Shown here one piece after another: positions 14,888 to 24,292 of a stretch of DNA of 40,463 nucleotides; position 1 is the stretch's first letter; the number at the start of each line of letters is the position of its first letter. The stretch is from an uncultured Lachnospiraceae bacterium (GTDB taxonomy: Bacteria > Bacillota > Clostridia > Lachnospirales > Lachnospiraceae), in NCBI GenBank assembly GCA_902793845.1, contig CADBFE010000018.1, positions 1 through 40,463 on the forward strand, in the 5' to 3' direction. The notes under the pieces were generated by a model. The model saw only the letters and a list, made by a program, of their open reading frames with translations. It was not told the origin of the DNA and searched no databases. The translations under genes and the position numbers were made by a program.

Positions 14888-15892
14888 GACGTTCCTGATA
14901 AATCTCCACGAATCCTTGCACATACGCTCGAGGTCAAACTCTGCTTTCCATCCAAGCTCCTCGTATGCTTTCTTCGGATCCGCATAGCATGTGGCTATGT
15001 CTCCCTCACGTCTTTCCTTTATCACATAAGGTATCTTTACACCATTGGCCTTTTCAAATGCCTGTATTATCTCAAGTACGGAGTATCCGTTGCCTGTACC
15101 CAGGTTGTAGATATTTACTCCCGTACCTGACATTACTTTATTAACTGCACATACATGACCTTTTGCCAGGTCGACTACATGGATGTAATCTCTGACACCC
15201 GTTCCGTCTTTTGTATCATAATCGTTTCCGAATACTCCGAGCTCCTTTAACTTACCTACCGCAACCTGCATGATATATGGCATCAGGTTATTGGGTATAC
15301 CGTTTGGCAGCTCGCCTATGATGCCACTCTCATGGGCACCGATAGGATTAAAGTATCTAAGCAGTACCACGCTCCACTCAGGATCAGCCTTTTGCACATC
15401 TGTCAGGATACGCTCGAGCATGGCCTTGGTCTCACCGTAAGGGTTTGTGGTATGTCCTAAAGGGCACTCCTCTGTAATTGGTACAAATGCAGGATTGCCG
15501 TACACCGTAGCCGATGAAGAGAATATGATACGTTTTACACCATACTCCCTCATTGCAGATATCAGGTTAAGTGTACCATATACATTATTGTGATAATACT
15601 CAACAGGTTTTTTTACCGACTCGCCTACAGCCTTCAGTCCGGCAAAATGGATCACAGCATCAAACTGATCATCTTTATTATCCTCAAAGATTTTCTTTAG
15701 GCTCTCAGGGTCTGTCATGTCTGCCTTGTAAAAAGCAGGCTTTGTACCGGTGATCTGCTCAATCTTGTCGAGGACATCAATACTCGAGTTGTAGAGATTA
15801 TCAAATATCACAACCTCATGTCCGCTGTTTATCAGCTCCACACATGTATGGGAGCCTATATATCCTGTTCCGCCTGAGACTAAAATCTTCAT
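14879..15892 (-). CDS. galE: UDP-glucose 4-epimerase
   Basis: 337 aa, normal length. NAD-binding GGTGYIGSH at residues 7-15, HFAGLKAVGES at 82-92, catalytic SSSATVYG at 125-132 and the YxxxK pair Y152/K156 (PYGETKAMLE). It interconverts UDP-galactose and UDP-glucose, the final step of the Leloir pathway in the cytoplasm. RBS GGAGGAG is 8 nt before the ATG. It is the last gene of the long minus-strand galactan operon (19 bp after galK). Its 3' end overlaps the convergent GT2 gene and no terminator is visible, so galactan-induced transcripts may run on antisense to that gene. Confidence 0.96.
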   Translation of the reverse strand: MKILVSGGTGYIGSHTCVELINSGHEVVIFDNLYNSSIDVLDKIEQITGTKPAFYKADMTDPESLKKIFEDNKDDQFDAVIHFAGLKAVGESVKKPVEYYHNNVYGTLNLISAMREYGVKRIIFSSSATVYGNPAFVPITEECPLGHTTNPYGETKAMLERILTDVQKADPEWSVVLLRYFNPIGAHESGIIGELPNGIPNNLMPYIMQVAVGKLKELGVFGNDYDTKDGTGVRDYIHVVDLAKGHVCAVNKVMSGTGVNIYNLGTGNGYSVLEIIQAFEKANGVKIPYVIKERREGDIATCYADPKKAYEELGWKAEFDLERMCKDSWRFIRNVSK

Positions 15893-15910
15893 GTTGCTTA
15901 TCTCCTCCGA

Positions 15911-17074
15911 TTATAATTTATGAGGGCCGTCCCCTATATCTACTACATAAAACTCAGGGGTGATTCCCGTCTTTTCTTTATATACCAATGCGATTTTATC
16001 CTTAAATATTTCAACTGCATCATTTTTTACAATGGAAACCGTGCATCCGCCAAATCCGCCGCCTGTGATACGGGATCCGATCACACCGTCGATCGTCCTT
16101 GCAGTCTCTGCCAGAATATCACATTCCTCACAGCTTGTCTCATAATCATTCTTAAGGGAATCATGGGACTCATTCATCAGCTTTCCGAATGTAGCGATGT
16201 CATTATTTTTAAGTGCTTTAACTGCCTTAATCGTTCTCTGATTTTCATATACAGCATGCTTACCGCGTTTTTTTGCTGTCTCGTTTTCTATCACATTTTT
16301 GTTTGCTTCGAATTCCTCTTCTGTTAAATCACCAAGTGATTTAATGTCGAGAACTGTCTGAAGACACTTAAGGGCCTCTGCGCTCTCGTTTCTTCTGTCG
16401 TTGTAAGCACTGGTGACAAGGCTGTGCTTTACCATAGAGTTTGTCACTACTATCTTGGCATCCTCAAGCTTAACGGGAGCATACTCGTATTCAAGAGTAT
16501 TGCAGTCAAGGAATATTGCGTTGTCCTTCTTACCCATGGCTGATGCAAACTGGTCCATGATACCGCACTTGCATCCGTTGAAATTATTTTCGGAATACTG
16601 ACCGATAAGCGCCAGGTCTTTATTGCTCACATTCAATCCAAAGAGATCTGTAAGCATGTATCCCGTAAGGACTTCGAGGGAAGCTGATGATGACAGTCCG
16701 GAACCGTTTGGGATATTACCGTATATCACGATATCCATTCCTTTATTAATCGTGAGGCCTCTGCCCTCAAATGCCCACATGATACCTCTCGGATAATCTG
16801 TCCAGCCAAGCTTAATATCTGTAGTCAGTTCGTCAAGACTCGTCTCCACGATGCCCTGGTCCTCAAAATTCATTGAATAGAATCTGAGTTTTCTGTCTTC
16901 CCTCAATGCTACTGCCGCATATGTACCTATCGTCAGGGCGCAGGGAAATACGTGTCCGCCGTTGTAGTCTGTATGCTCACCTATTAAGTTTACACGGCCC
17001 GGTGCGAAATATACATTTACTCCGGTATCATATCCGTATTTTTCTTTAAAAGTATCAAGGAGTTTCTGTTTCAT
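15911..17074 (-). CDS. galK: Galactokinase
   Basis: 387 aa, usual GHMP-kinase length. The galactokinase signature GRVNLIGEHTDYNGG spans residues 26-40, the GHMP ATP-binding loop IPNGSGLSSSAS is at 121-132, and the C-terminal motif SRITGGGFGGCTVSIV is near 335. It phosphorylates alpha-galactose to galactose 1-phosphate with ATP. It lies between galT and galE with gaps of about 20 bp, in Leloir order. RBS AAAGGAA precedes the ATG. Confidence 0.97.
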   Translation of the reverse strand: MKQKLLDTFKEKYGYDTGVNVYFAPGRVNLIGEHTDYNGGHVFPCALTIGTYAAVALREDRKLRFYSMNFEDQGIVETSLDELTTDIKLGWTDYPRGIMWAFEGRGLTINKGMDIVIYGNIPNGSGLSSSASLEVLTGYMLTDLFGLNVSNKDLALIGQYSENNFNGCKCGIMDQFASAMGKKDNAIFLDCNTLEYEYAPVKLEDAKIVVTNSMVKHSLVTSAYNDRRNESAEALKCLQTVLDIKSLGDLTEEEFEANKNVIENETAKKRGKHAVYENQRTIKAVKALKNNDIATFGKLMNESHDSLKNDYETSCEECDILAETARTIDGVIGSRITGGGFGGCTVSIVKNDAVEIFKDKIALVYKEKTGITPEFYVVDIGDGPHKL

Positions 17075-17094
17075 ACTGTTCCTTTCATCTGCGT

Positions 17095-18612
17095 TTATAA
17101 TGAATCCGTAAACCGCTTAAATGCCTGTCTGCCTTCCGGTGTACATTTATATACCCCGGCGTCTTCGAGGACTCTCTCAAAAGCCCTGCCTATTTCCGTC
17201 TCTATGATGTCATAAACATTATTGTCATCTATTATATCATAACGGGCTGTAAATTCTTCTGCCCAGTCTGCGTGAGACTTAAGGGTCTCCGTACTTCTAA
17301 GGTCTTTATGCCCCGTTATCGCATCTGCCAGCTCTTTTATTTCTTTTTTTAATCTGGCCGGCAGTATTGCGAGGCCCATTACTTCTATGAGGCCTATGTT
17401 CTCTTTCTTTATATGATGGAGGTCGTTATGTGGATGGTATACACCAAGGGGACACTCCTCTGTCGTAATATTATTTCTAAGGACCAGATCAAGCTCAAAT
17501 ACTCCGTCCTTCATCCTTGCTATCGGAGTGATCGTATTATGAGGTTCCCCGTCTGTCTCGGCAAATATAAATGCCTTTTCGTCAGTATACCCTCTCCAGC
17601 AGTCAAGTATATGGGTTGCTGCGTCAATTAATTTTTTGTCATCCTTATGGGATATCCTGATCACTGACATAGGCCATTTTACTATACCTGCCTTAACATC
17701 GTCATAACCCTTTATCTTAAACTCCGCCTCAATAGGTGCTCTCGCCATGGGAAACTCATAGCATCCGCCCTGATAATGATCGTGGCTCAGTATCGATCCA
17801 CCTACTATCGGCAGATCTGCATTTGATCCGAGTATGTAATGGGGAAACTGTTTTACAAAATCAAAAAGCTTTACAAAGGTCGCCCTCTCTATCTTCATCG
17901 GCACATGCTTTTTATTAAGGACTATACAATGCTCGTTGTAATATCCGTACGGAGAATACTGAAATCCCCACTCGCTGTCATTTATTGTGATGGGGATGAT
18001 CCTGTGAGTCTCCCTGGCCGGATGATTGATCCGTCCCGCATATCCCACATTTTCAAAACAGAGCTGACATTTCGGATATGATGAGGCGACGGCATTTTTA
18101 GCCATGGCAATTGCTTTAGGGTCTTTTTCCGGTTTGGACAGATTGATGGTGATATCAAGGGTGCCGTATCTGCTCTCATACGTCCATTTCATATCCTTGC
18201 AGAGACGGTACCGCCTGATGTAATCGGTATCCTGTGAGAGTTTGTAGAAATAATCGGTCGCCTCTTTTGGCGATCTGTCGTAGTGATCTTTAAATATGCG
18301 GTTTACCTCTGAGGGTCTCGGCGCCAGAGTATTCATTATCCTTGTATCAAAGAGGTCACGGCTCACTATATTATCTTCCGTAAGTCCTCTCTCCACTGCT
18401 GTATCGAGGAGTTCCTTTAATACGGCTTCAAGACTCTGACCGGGATATTCGTCTTTACTGTCATCAAATAAAGCTCCTGTCTCCTCATAATCATTTTCTT
18501 TAAAAATATCAAGGAGCAGATTTCTCGAATATACAGCCTCATCATCTGTGATGAGGCCTTTCTTTAATCCATAGTCCACGAGTCTGTCGATATTTTCGTA
18601 TAGTTTATTCAT
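17095..18612 (-). CDS. galT: UDP-glucose-hexose-1-phosphate uridylyltransferase, Firmicute GalT type 2
   Basis: 505 aa from ATG 18612 (GGAG 6 nt upstream; a TTG four codons earlier is too near to it). This is the long GalT2 form of Firmicutes, not the ~350-aa HIT-type of E. coli. It shows FENVGYAGRINHPARETHRIIPI around 195-217, and the catalytic region GGSILSHDHYQGGCYEFPMARAPIE near 266-290 with the His-x-His pair. It transfers UMP from UDP-glucose to galactose 1-phosphate. N-terminal residues 1-90 are helical, as in the family. It lies 18 bp downstream of the GH53 gene and 20 bp before galK. Confidence 0.95.
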   Translation of the reverse strand: MNKLYENIDRLVDYGLKKGLITDDEAVYSRNLLLDIFKENDYEETGALFDDSKDEYPGQSLEAVLKELLDTAVERGLTEDNIVSRDLFDTRIMNTLAPRPSEVNRIFKDHYDRSPKEATDYFYKLSQDTDYIRRYRLCKDMKWTYESRYGTLDITINLSKPEKDPKAIAMAKNAVASSYPKCQLCFENVGYAGRINHPARETHRIIPITINDSEWGFQYSPYGYYNEHCIVLNKKHVPMKIERATFVKLFDFVKQFPHYILGSNADLPIVGGSILSHDHYQGGCYEFPMARAPIEAEFKIKGYDDVKAGIVKWPMSVIRISHKDDKKLIDAATHILDCWRGYTDEKAFIFAETDGEPHNTITPIARMKDGVFELDLVLRNNITTEECPLGVYHPHNDLHHIKKENIGLIEVMGLAILPARLKKEIKELADAITGHKDLRSTETLKSHADWAEEFTARYDIIDDNNVYDIIETEIGRAFERVLEDAGVYKCTPEGRQAFKRFTDSL

Positions 18613-18630
18613 GTCTTTCTCCAAAATAAA

Positions 18631-19734
18631 TCACTGGTTTTTGATTACTTCAAGGGCGGGCAGGGCATTGCCGTCATAATCAAACAGAGCCTGATTAGCC
18701 CATTCATTGCCCCCGGGTCCTTTTTCTCCTGTATACTTAAGAGCTGCTTCTGTTGCCCATCCACATCCCGGTACAGGTATCCACCCCGGTTCCCAGTAAT
18801 AAAATCCAAGGCATTCTTCTATACCTGATATTCTGGTCATAAAGTCATTCATAAAGTCTGACTGTCCCTTTGGAGTCATCGGATACTCCAGTTTTTCAAC
18901 CAGTTCCTGTTTTGTGGCATATCCTTTTAATTCCTCAACGGGTTTACCCTCATATGATCTGTAATCTTCCATTGAGAATCCCATTGATACTTCAGCGACA
19001 ACCAGGTCCTTATGATATCTTTTTGCCATATCTCTTATATTATATTCCAAATCGGCCAGATTTCCATGCCAGAACGGATAATATGAAAAGCCGATAATAT
19101 CAAAATCCGGTCCTCTTTTTATATAATTATCAAACCAGTCGATATACATGGGATTGTTGCCACCATTATCAAGATGGATCATGGTCCGGATACCGGGTGC
19201 AAAATCGTTTACGGCTCTTATACCGCTTCCGACATAGAGAGCGATATTGTCATACTCCGGCTTTTTACCCGTAGGCCACAGCAGTCCGTTTGTGATTTCA
19301 TTTCCCACCTGTACCATCTCGGGCACAGTACCGTTTTTCTCAAGCTCCTTTAATACAAAAGCAGTGTAATCATAAATTTTATTCGCCAGTTCACCGGGCT
19401 TTAACCCTCTCCATGCTTTTGGTACATTCTGCTTGCCGGGATCTGCCCAGAAATCACTGTAATGCAGATCAAGGAGAATGCTCATGCCGGCCATTTTTGC
19501 TCTTTTTGCAAGGGCAAGTGTTTTCTCCAGATCGTTTGTACCTGCTCCGTATGGTTCTCCACTCTCGGAGTACGGATCGTTAAAGAGTCTGATCCTGGCA
19601 GAGTTTATGCCATATCTTTTTAATATATTCAGCAGATCATCCTTTTTGCCGTTGTCAAAATATACCGCGCCGCATGATTCTTCTTCAATCAGAGTCGATA
19701 TGTCTGCACCTTTTATCTCTAAATGCCTGTTCAT
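18631..19734 (-). CDS. Cytoplasmic GH53 endo-beta-1,4-galactanase
   Basis: 367 aa, one GH53 TIM barrel without signal peptide. Landmarks: KGADISTL at the N-terminus, INSARIRLFNDPY at 43-55, LLDLHYSDFWADPGKQ at 87-102, the acid/base in VQVGNEITNG (E146) and the nucleophile in VVAEVS (E248), ending with EPGWIPVPGCGW and the WANQALFDYDG closing motif near 345. GH53 cleaves beta-1,4-galactan; the cytoplasmic location suggests action on imported galacto-oligosaccharides, complementing the extracellular GH53 at 29138-31267. The ATG overlaps the stop of the zinc-ribbon gene by 4 bp, so translation is coupled. It is in the operon with galT, galK and galE. Confidence 0.95.
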   Translation of the reverse strand: MNRHLEIKGADISTLIEEESCGAVYFDNGKKDDLLNILKRYGINSARIRLFNDPYSESGEPYGAGTNDLEKTLALAKRAKMAGMSILLDLHYSDFWADPGKQNVPKAWRGLKPGELANKIYDYTAFVLKELEKNGTVPEMVQVGNEITNGLLWPTGKKPEYDNIALYVGSGIRAVNDFAPGIRTMIHLDNGGNNPMYIDWFDNYIKRGPDFDIIGFSYYPFWHGNLADLEYNIRDMAKRYHKDLVVAEVSMGFSMEDYRSYEGKPVEELKGYATKQELVEKLEYPMTPKGQSDFMNDFMTRISGIEECLGFYYWEPGWIPVPGCGWATEAALKYTGEKGPGGNEWANQALFDYDGNALPALEVIKNQ

Positions 19735-19955
19735 CTGAAATCGAATTCTTCCTCCGTAAATCTCTTGTGCATTGCACCGTACTTAATCCTGATAGTTTCG
19801 TTTTTTGCAAGTACATCCTGTTCGTCTCCTCTGTACTGGCATCTGAGACAGTAGTACTCACCTTTTTCTTTGTCGTAAAACATATCAATATCAAGATCCC
19901 TCATAAAGCATAAGGGACATCTGAAATTTAATTTGCCTTTTCCAGATTGAGCCAT
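19731..19955 (-). CDS. Small zinc-ribbon protein of the galactan operon
   Basis: 74 aa with two CxxC knuckles, C13-P-L-C16 and C36-L-R-C39, a spacing typical of a rubredoxin/zinc-ribbon fold. The rest is charged and has no other motif. GGAGG lies 10 nt before the ATG. It overlaps the preceding 609-aa gene by 28 bp and GH53 by 4 bp, showing it is a coupled member of the operon and not a chance frame. No family recognised; it could bind nucleic acid or act as a protein adaptor, but nothing in the sequence decides this. A zinc-dependent partner of the 609-aa protein is one possibility. Confidence 0.8.
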   Translation of the reverse strand: MAQSGKGKLNFRCPLCFMRDLDIDMFYDKEKGEYYCLRCQYRGDEQDVLAKNETIRIKYGAMHKRFTEEEFDFR

Positions 19956-21757
19956 GTTGTCAATACCTCCTTTTCTCCGACATTAGTGCTGCATCCGAGT
20001 GTAAACATCGGTGAAAATGCATAACCTTCTTTTACATAGACATCTGCCGACTTTGAATCGGTAGTCAGAGATACTTTTGTATCAATTGCCGGTATCACTG
20101 CCACAGCTTCTTTTCCGCCTTCTGTATGGGCCTCCCGGCATTTATACTCATAATTTATTTCCTTGTCATCCGACTTTAGCAGTATGCCTGTCATATCTTC
20201 CGGATATTCTGTTGTACCGTAGCATCCGACCATGTATTCATTTATATTCACCTTTGCATCAGGGTTGCTCATCTTCAGGATTTTTCTGTCGATCCTGATA
20301 TTTGATGCTCCCTCCTTAAAGGATATTACAGTCTGGAGTGTTACTGTCAGATCGTAGAATTCGATATCCACAGGGTCGAGTATCAGTTTTCTCGTATCTC
20401 CGTCCTGTTCAAATACTGCTTTTGTTCTACAAAGACACAGATCGACTTCCTCACCGTTGTAGCTGATTTTTGCAGATCTGATGGTTCCTTCTCCGGCATA
20501 ATGAGTGAAGTATCCCGCCCTGTATTTCTCCTGAATAATGAACGGATATGATGCATCCTGAACATGCTTTGTACCTATTCCGACTTCCCATTTCAGTTTG
20601 GAAACATACGGTCTTAGATCAACTATGGCGCCGCCCTGATCCATATTGACCTGGGCTCTCATATAGGGATCGCAGTACCAGAATATCTGCTTATCCGATC
20701 CGTAGAGGATATCTCTCCAAAGCGCGCACTCCGGCTCTGTATATGACTTTTTTTCTCTGTAATAATCGGCAAATTCTCCCATGGTCATATCAATGAGTTT
20801 GCCCTCTTTTTTCAATTCACCGTAATATGCCATACCGTCTTCATACGACTTTGCGAGGAGTTCGTACGGAGCTTCCCATCTGCCCATCTTGTTCAGCCAT
20901 CCCGGCCCCACAAACATCATGTTGTATGCGTAGCCGTTGTTGTATTTTTCAAGATGTCTGTACTGGTCTATCAGGTTGTACAGATACGGATATTCCCATG
21001 TCTTGCTGTCATATATCATTCCCCTCAGTACATTCTGGGGATGTGTTCCGAAGTTTGAGCCGTTTCCGTCATAGCATGCCAGGAGATCCCTTGATAAATG
21101 AGGGATGGCTACTATGCCACTGTCCTCCTCTTTATCCACAGCCGGTGCGTGTGTGTTTGCCTTTGAAGGTATCCACGGATTCCATGGTCCTCCGTCAAAC
21201 AGTGTGTACCATGAATTGTTACATGTATGATACGCCTTGGGGCCTTCCTCCCAGCATGTTGCCACAGCGCACTTTACCATGGGATACTTTTCCTTGATAT
21301 AATTTGTCAGGTCGGCATCCATGTAATATGATCCTGTAGATTCAGGATAAAATCCGAATATCTCATGAAACTTTTCAAACACATCATTGACGATTGCCTT
21401 CTTATCTTCCATGGAAAACATCCAGATACAAAAATCCTTTGTCTTATACTTTTCCCTGAATTCTTTGCAGGGCAGTCCAAGCAGGGATAATGCTATTTCG
21501 TCGCCATACTTTTCATGATCCTCTTTTGCGATTTTCACTGCTTCCTCATTAAACAATGATGCATAGGTCATCTGTATAGTGACCTTCAGACCGTTTTTAT
21601 GAGCAGTCTCCTGCTGAAACTTAAATATATCCAGGGATTCTGTCAAAAGGGCTTTTCTGCCTATATCCTCTTTCTTACCCTGTCCTGTTACTTTTTCTGC
21701 ATATTCAGGCACCATCTCCGGCCTGTGTATGATATTAACTATAAATTCTTTTTTCAT
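19928..21757 (-). CDS. Unrecognised 609-aa protein in the galactan operon, possible glycosidase/deacetylase-barrel enzyme
   Basis: 609 aa without signal peptide or membrane segment, so probably cytoplasmic. I do not recognise a named family. The first ~350 residues read like a (beta/alpha)7 barrel of the glycoside hydrolase/deacetylase superfamily: IIHRPEM at 9-15, KVTIQMTYASLF, a helix followed by GDEIALSLLG (in the position of the NodB-type GHEIG segment), then FGFYPESTGSYYMDADL and CAVATCWEEG. A Trp/Gly/Pro-rich stretch (DGGPWNPWIPSKANTHAP) could line an active site. Residues about 400-609 are strand-rich and resemble a beta-sandwich accessory domain. RBS GAGGAG precedes the ATG. It sits between the permeases and the zinc-ribbon/GH53 genes, so a role in processing imported galactan pieces is likely, but that is inference. 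Confidence 0.6.
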   Translation of the reverse strand: MKKEFIVNIIHRPEMVPEYAEKVTGQGKKEDIGRKALLTESLDIFKFQQETAHKNGLKVTIQMTYASLFNEEAVKIAKEDHEKYGDEIALSLLGLPCKEFREKYKTKDFCIWMFSMEDKKAIVNDVFEKFHEIFGFYPESTGSYYMDADLTNYIKEKYPMVKCAVATCWEEGPKAYHTCNNSWYTLFDGGPWNPWIPSKANTHAPAVDKEEDSGIVAIPHLSRDLLACYDGNGSNFGTHPQNVLRGMIYDSKTWEYPYLYNLIDQYRHLEKYNNGYAYNMMFVGPGWLNKMGRWEAPYELLAKSYEDGMAYYGELKKEGKLIDMTMGEFADYYREKKSYTEPECALWRDILYGSDKQIFWYCDPYMRAQVNMDQGGAIVDLRPYVSKLKWEVGIGTKHVQDASYPFIIQEKYRAGYFTHYAGEGTIRSAKISYNGEEVDLCLCRTKAVFEQDGDTRKLILDPVDIEFYDLTVTLQTVISFKEGASNIRIDRKILKMSNPDAKVNINEYMVGCYGTTEYPEDMTGILLKSDDKEINYEYKCREAHTEGGKEAVAVIPAIDTKVSLTTDSKSADVYVKEGYAFSPMFTLGCSTNVGEKEVLTTWLNLEKAN

Positions 21758-21777
21758 ATATACTCCTCAAACTTTAA

Positions 21778-22701
21778 TCATCCTTTTACAGATCCGCCTG
21801 TAATTCCTTCCACATAGAACTTCTGCATTATTACAAAGAGTATCGATATCGGGATGGATACGATCACTCCTCCTGCACAGAATACAGAGAAATATGAATT
21901 AACCAGGGATTTATCAAGCATGTTGTACAAACCTATCGCCACCGTCCAGTCTTCTGCTTTTCCTGAGTTGAGCATCAGCTTGGCCATCACAAAGTCGCCC
22001 CATGGAATAAGGAATGAACATATTACCTGATATACAACTATGGGTTTTGACAGCGGCAGTACGACCTTTGAAAAAATCGTAAACTCCGAAGCACCCTCCA
22101 GTTTTGCAGCTTCTCTTAAGGATGTGGGTATCGTATCCATAAATCCTTTTGCGATCAGAAATCCGAGTCCCGAACCTGCGGAATAAACTATGATCATTCC
22201 TATATGGGAATTTGTCAGATTCAGAGACTTCATGACAAAATAAATGGCTATCATGGACAGCACACCCGGAAACATTCCGAGTATGAGAGACATGCTCATG
22301 AGGGCCTTGCGGCCTTTAAATCTCATACAGCTCATCGCATAGCTGACCATCAGGACAAATGCTGTGGATATCAGGCATGTGAACACCGATATCTCCAGTG
22401 TATTTCTAAACCATGTGACATACCTTACAACCGAATCCGGTTTTAAAAACAGTTTTATATAATTATCAACGGACCATGATGTCGGAAAGAAATGAGATAT
22501 ATTTATTCCCGACTGGCTGCTGAATGAAGTCACGCAGAGCCACAATATCGGTATCAGCCAGACCACAACCAGAAATACAAGGAGGACATATCTGAGCACA
22601 TCAAACAGTTTCTTTCTGAATTTCAGAAATCCGTCTCCGTTATCGGTTCTGCTAATCTGAATTTCTTTTTTTTCGACAGTATCATCAGTAATATTTCCCA
22701 T
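21778..22701 (-). CDS. Carbohydrate ABC transporter permease (MalG/GanQ type)
   Basis: 307 aa with a cytoplasmic N-terminal tail and six membrane helices, beginning around residue 35 (VLRYVLLVFLVVVWLIPILWLCVTSF). The EAA loop EAAKLEGASEFTIFSKVVLPLSKP lies near 215-238. Closest in layout to MalG-type permeases of oligosaccharide importers. It partners the 520-aa permease upstream, whose stop overlaps its start (TAATG). No ATPase gene is in the locus; such transporters in Firmicutes commonly share a multi-use MsmK/MsmX-type ATPase encoded elsewhere. Probable substrate: galacto-oligosaccharides, from the operon context. Confidence 0.93.
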   Translation of the reverse strand: MGNITDDTVEKKEIQISRTDNGDGFLKFRKKLFDVLRYVLLVFLVVVWLIPILWLCVTSFSSQSGINISHFFPTSWSVDNYIKLFLKPDSVVRYVTWFRNTLEISVFTCLISTAFVLMVSYAMSCMRFKGRKALMSMSLILGMFPGVLSMIAIYFVMKSLNLTNSHIGMIIVYSAGSGLGFLIAKGFMDTIPTSLREAAKLEGASEFTIFSKVVLPLSKPIVVYQVICSFLIPWGDFVMAKLMLNSGKAEDWTVAIGLYNMLDKSLVNSYFSVFCAGGVIVSIPISILFVIMQKFYVEGITGGSVKG

Positions 22702-24263
22702 TATCTGAAATCCTCCTCTCTGTCACCCTTTATGGTTCGTGTATATGTTATCAGGGTAAATACAGCACAGATAACAAACACAACAATACCGATTACGGAA
22801 GCCATCTTGTAGTTGTAATATTCATTTGTCAGTCTGAACAGCCATGTCACGAGCAGGTCAACTTCTTTTGCATTTGAGCTTGCAAGTGCCTGATCATGAG
22901 TAATAAACACATTCTGAGTTAGAAGCCATATTACATTGAAGTTATTTATATTCTTTACAAAATCTGTGATAAGAGCCGGTCCCTGAATGAAAAGTATATG
23001 GGGTATTTTTATATGCCAGAATATCTGCCAGTTGCTGGCACCGTCTATCCGGGCACTCTCTATCTGATCAGAAGGAATATTCATCAGAATACCTGTTGAT
23101 ATCAGCATCTGATACGGTACGCCGACCCATATATTGATCATGATGATCATAAACTTTGCCCATCCCGGATCTGTCAGGAACGGAATATAATCTATACTGG
23201 TACTTACAAGACCTATATTCTGGAGCAGTCTCGTAATCCCGAGATTCGAGCAGATTGTGTTGACTATACCTGAATCTGCAAAAAAGTTTCTGACCAGGAG
23301 GAGTGTTACAAACTGGGGTACCGCTATCGCAATTATAAACAGGGTCCTCCACATTTTCTTCAGTTTCACTCTTTTATGATTGATCAAAATAGCAAGGAGG
23401 ATACCGCCTATAAATGTGGTAAATGTGGCAAAGACAGCCCATACCAGTGTCCACACAAGTATCTTGCCAAAAGCATATCCAAATGTGGCTGTAATTGAAT
23501 TTGAAAAAAGACTCTTGAAATTGGCCAGACCTACCCATGTAAACAGGGAGTTTGGCGGCATGTGCTGCTGATCGTAATTTGTAAATGCAACAGCCACAAG
23601 CACAAATATCGGAATGATATTCATAAGGATTACACCGATGACGGGAAGTGTCAGCAGTGTTATATGAAATCTGTCATTAACAAGTTCATTAAGATCTTCT
23701 CTGAATGTATTGATATGCTTTCCGCTTTCTTTATCCAGCTGCAGTTTGTATACATTCTTTATATTTGCTATATAGAAAATAACAAAAACTATGATCACAA
23801 AAATCGATATGATCGAATTCAGCAAAATCAGGAATGAGTTGTCATAATCGTTTACCGTATTTTGCAGGGTAACGGGATCAAAAACCGACTCAAACTTGAC
23901 AGTTCCGAGCGTACCAAAATCAGCAAGAAACGGAACAGAGTAAAAAGCTATAAAAAATATGAAGCCTGCCTCTGCCAGCATCACAAGTAATCCGTTGATT
24001 ATCTGCTTTCGTGCGAAATAACCGGCACCCATCAGTACGGAGGAAAGTTTTACCCATACATCTCCTCTGGTAAACGCCTCCCATGCATCACTGAAATATC
24101 TGCCCACACTTTGAACAGACTCTTTTCTTTGCTGTTTTCTTTTTTCTTTCTCGGCCGACTTTTCCCTGATCCGCTGTTCGTGAATCATAGCATTGACATC
24201 AAGGTTGTCTATTTCTTCATCCGAGAGCTCTGTTTTAATTTCTTCATCGTATTTTTCTCTCAT
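22701..24263 (-). CDS. Carbohydrate ABC transporter permease with long N-terminal extension (MalF/GanP type)
   Basis: 520 aa, longer than the usual ~300-aa MalF-type subunit of Gram-positives. Residues 1-90 are cytoplasmic and highly charged (EQRIREKSAEKEKRKQQRK, a possible coiled coil). Two or more extra helices occur around 95-170 before the six core helices that begin near 205. The EAA loop ESARIDGASNWQIFWHIKIPHI is near residue 415. This extended form resembles GanP/MalF-like subunits of galacto- and malto-oligosaccharide importers. RBS GGAGAG precedes the ATG. A hairpin in the 117-bp gap to the binding-protein gene upstream probably lowers its expression. Confidence 0.93.
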   Translation of the reverse strand: MREKYDEEIKTELSDEEIDNLDVNAMIHEQRIREKSAEKEKRKQQRKESVQSVGRYFSDAWEAFTRGDVWVKLSSVLMGAGYFARKQIINGLLVMLAEAGFIFFIAFYSVPFLADFGTLGTVKFESVFDPVTLQNTVNDYDNSFLILLNSIISIFVIIVFVIFYIANIKNVYKLQLDKESGKHINTFREDLNELVNDRFHITLLTLPVIGVILMNIIPIFVLVAVAFTNYDQQHMPPNSLFTWVGLANFKSLFSNSITATFGYAFGKILVWTLVWAVFATFTTFIGGILLAILINHKRVKLKKMWRTLFIIAIAVPQFVTLLLVRNFFADSGIVNTICSNLGITRLLQNIGLVSTSIDYIPFLTDPGWAKFMIIMINIWVGVPYQMLISTGILMNIPSDQIESARIDGASNWQIFWHIKIPHILFIQGPALITDFVKNINNFNVIWLLTQNVFITHDQALASSNAKEVDLLVTWLFRLTNEYYNYKMASVIGIVVFVICAVFTLITYTRTIKGDREEDFR

Positions 24264-24292
24264 ACCTGTTCTCTCCAGAATGACTTAGGGTT

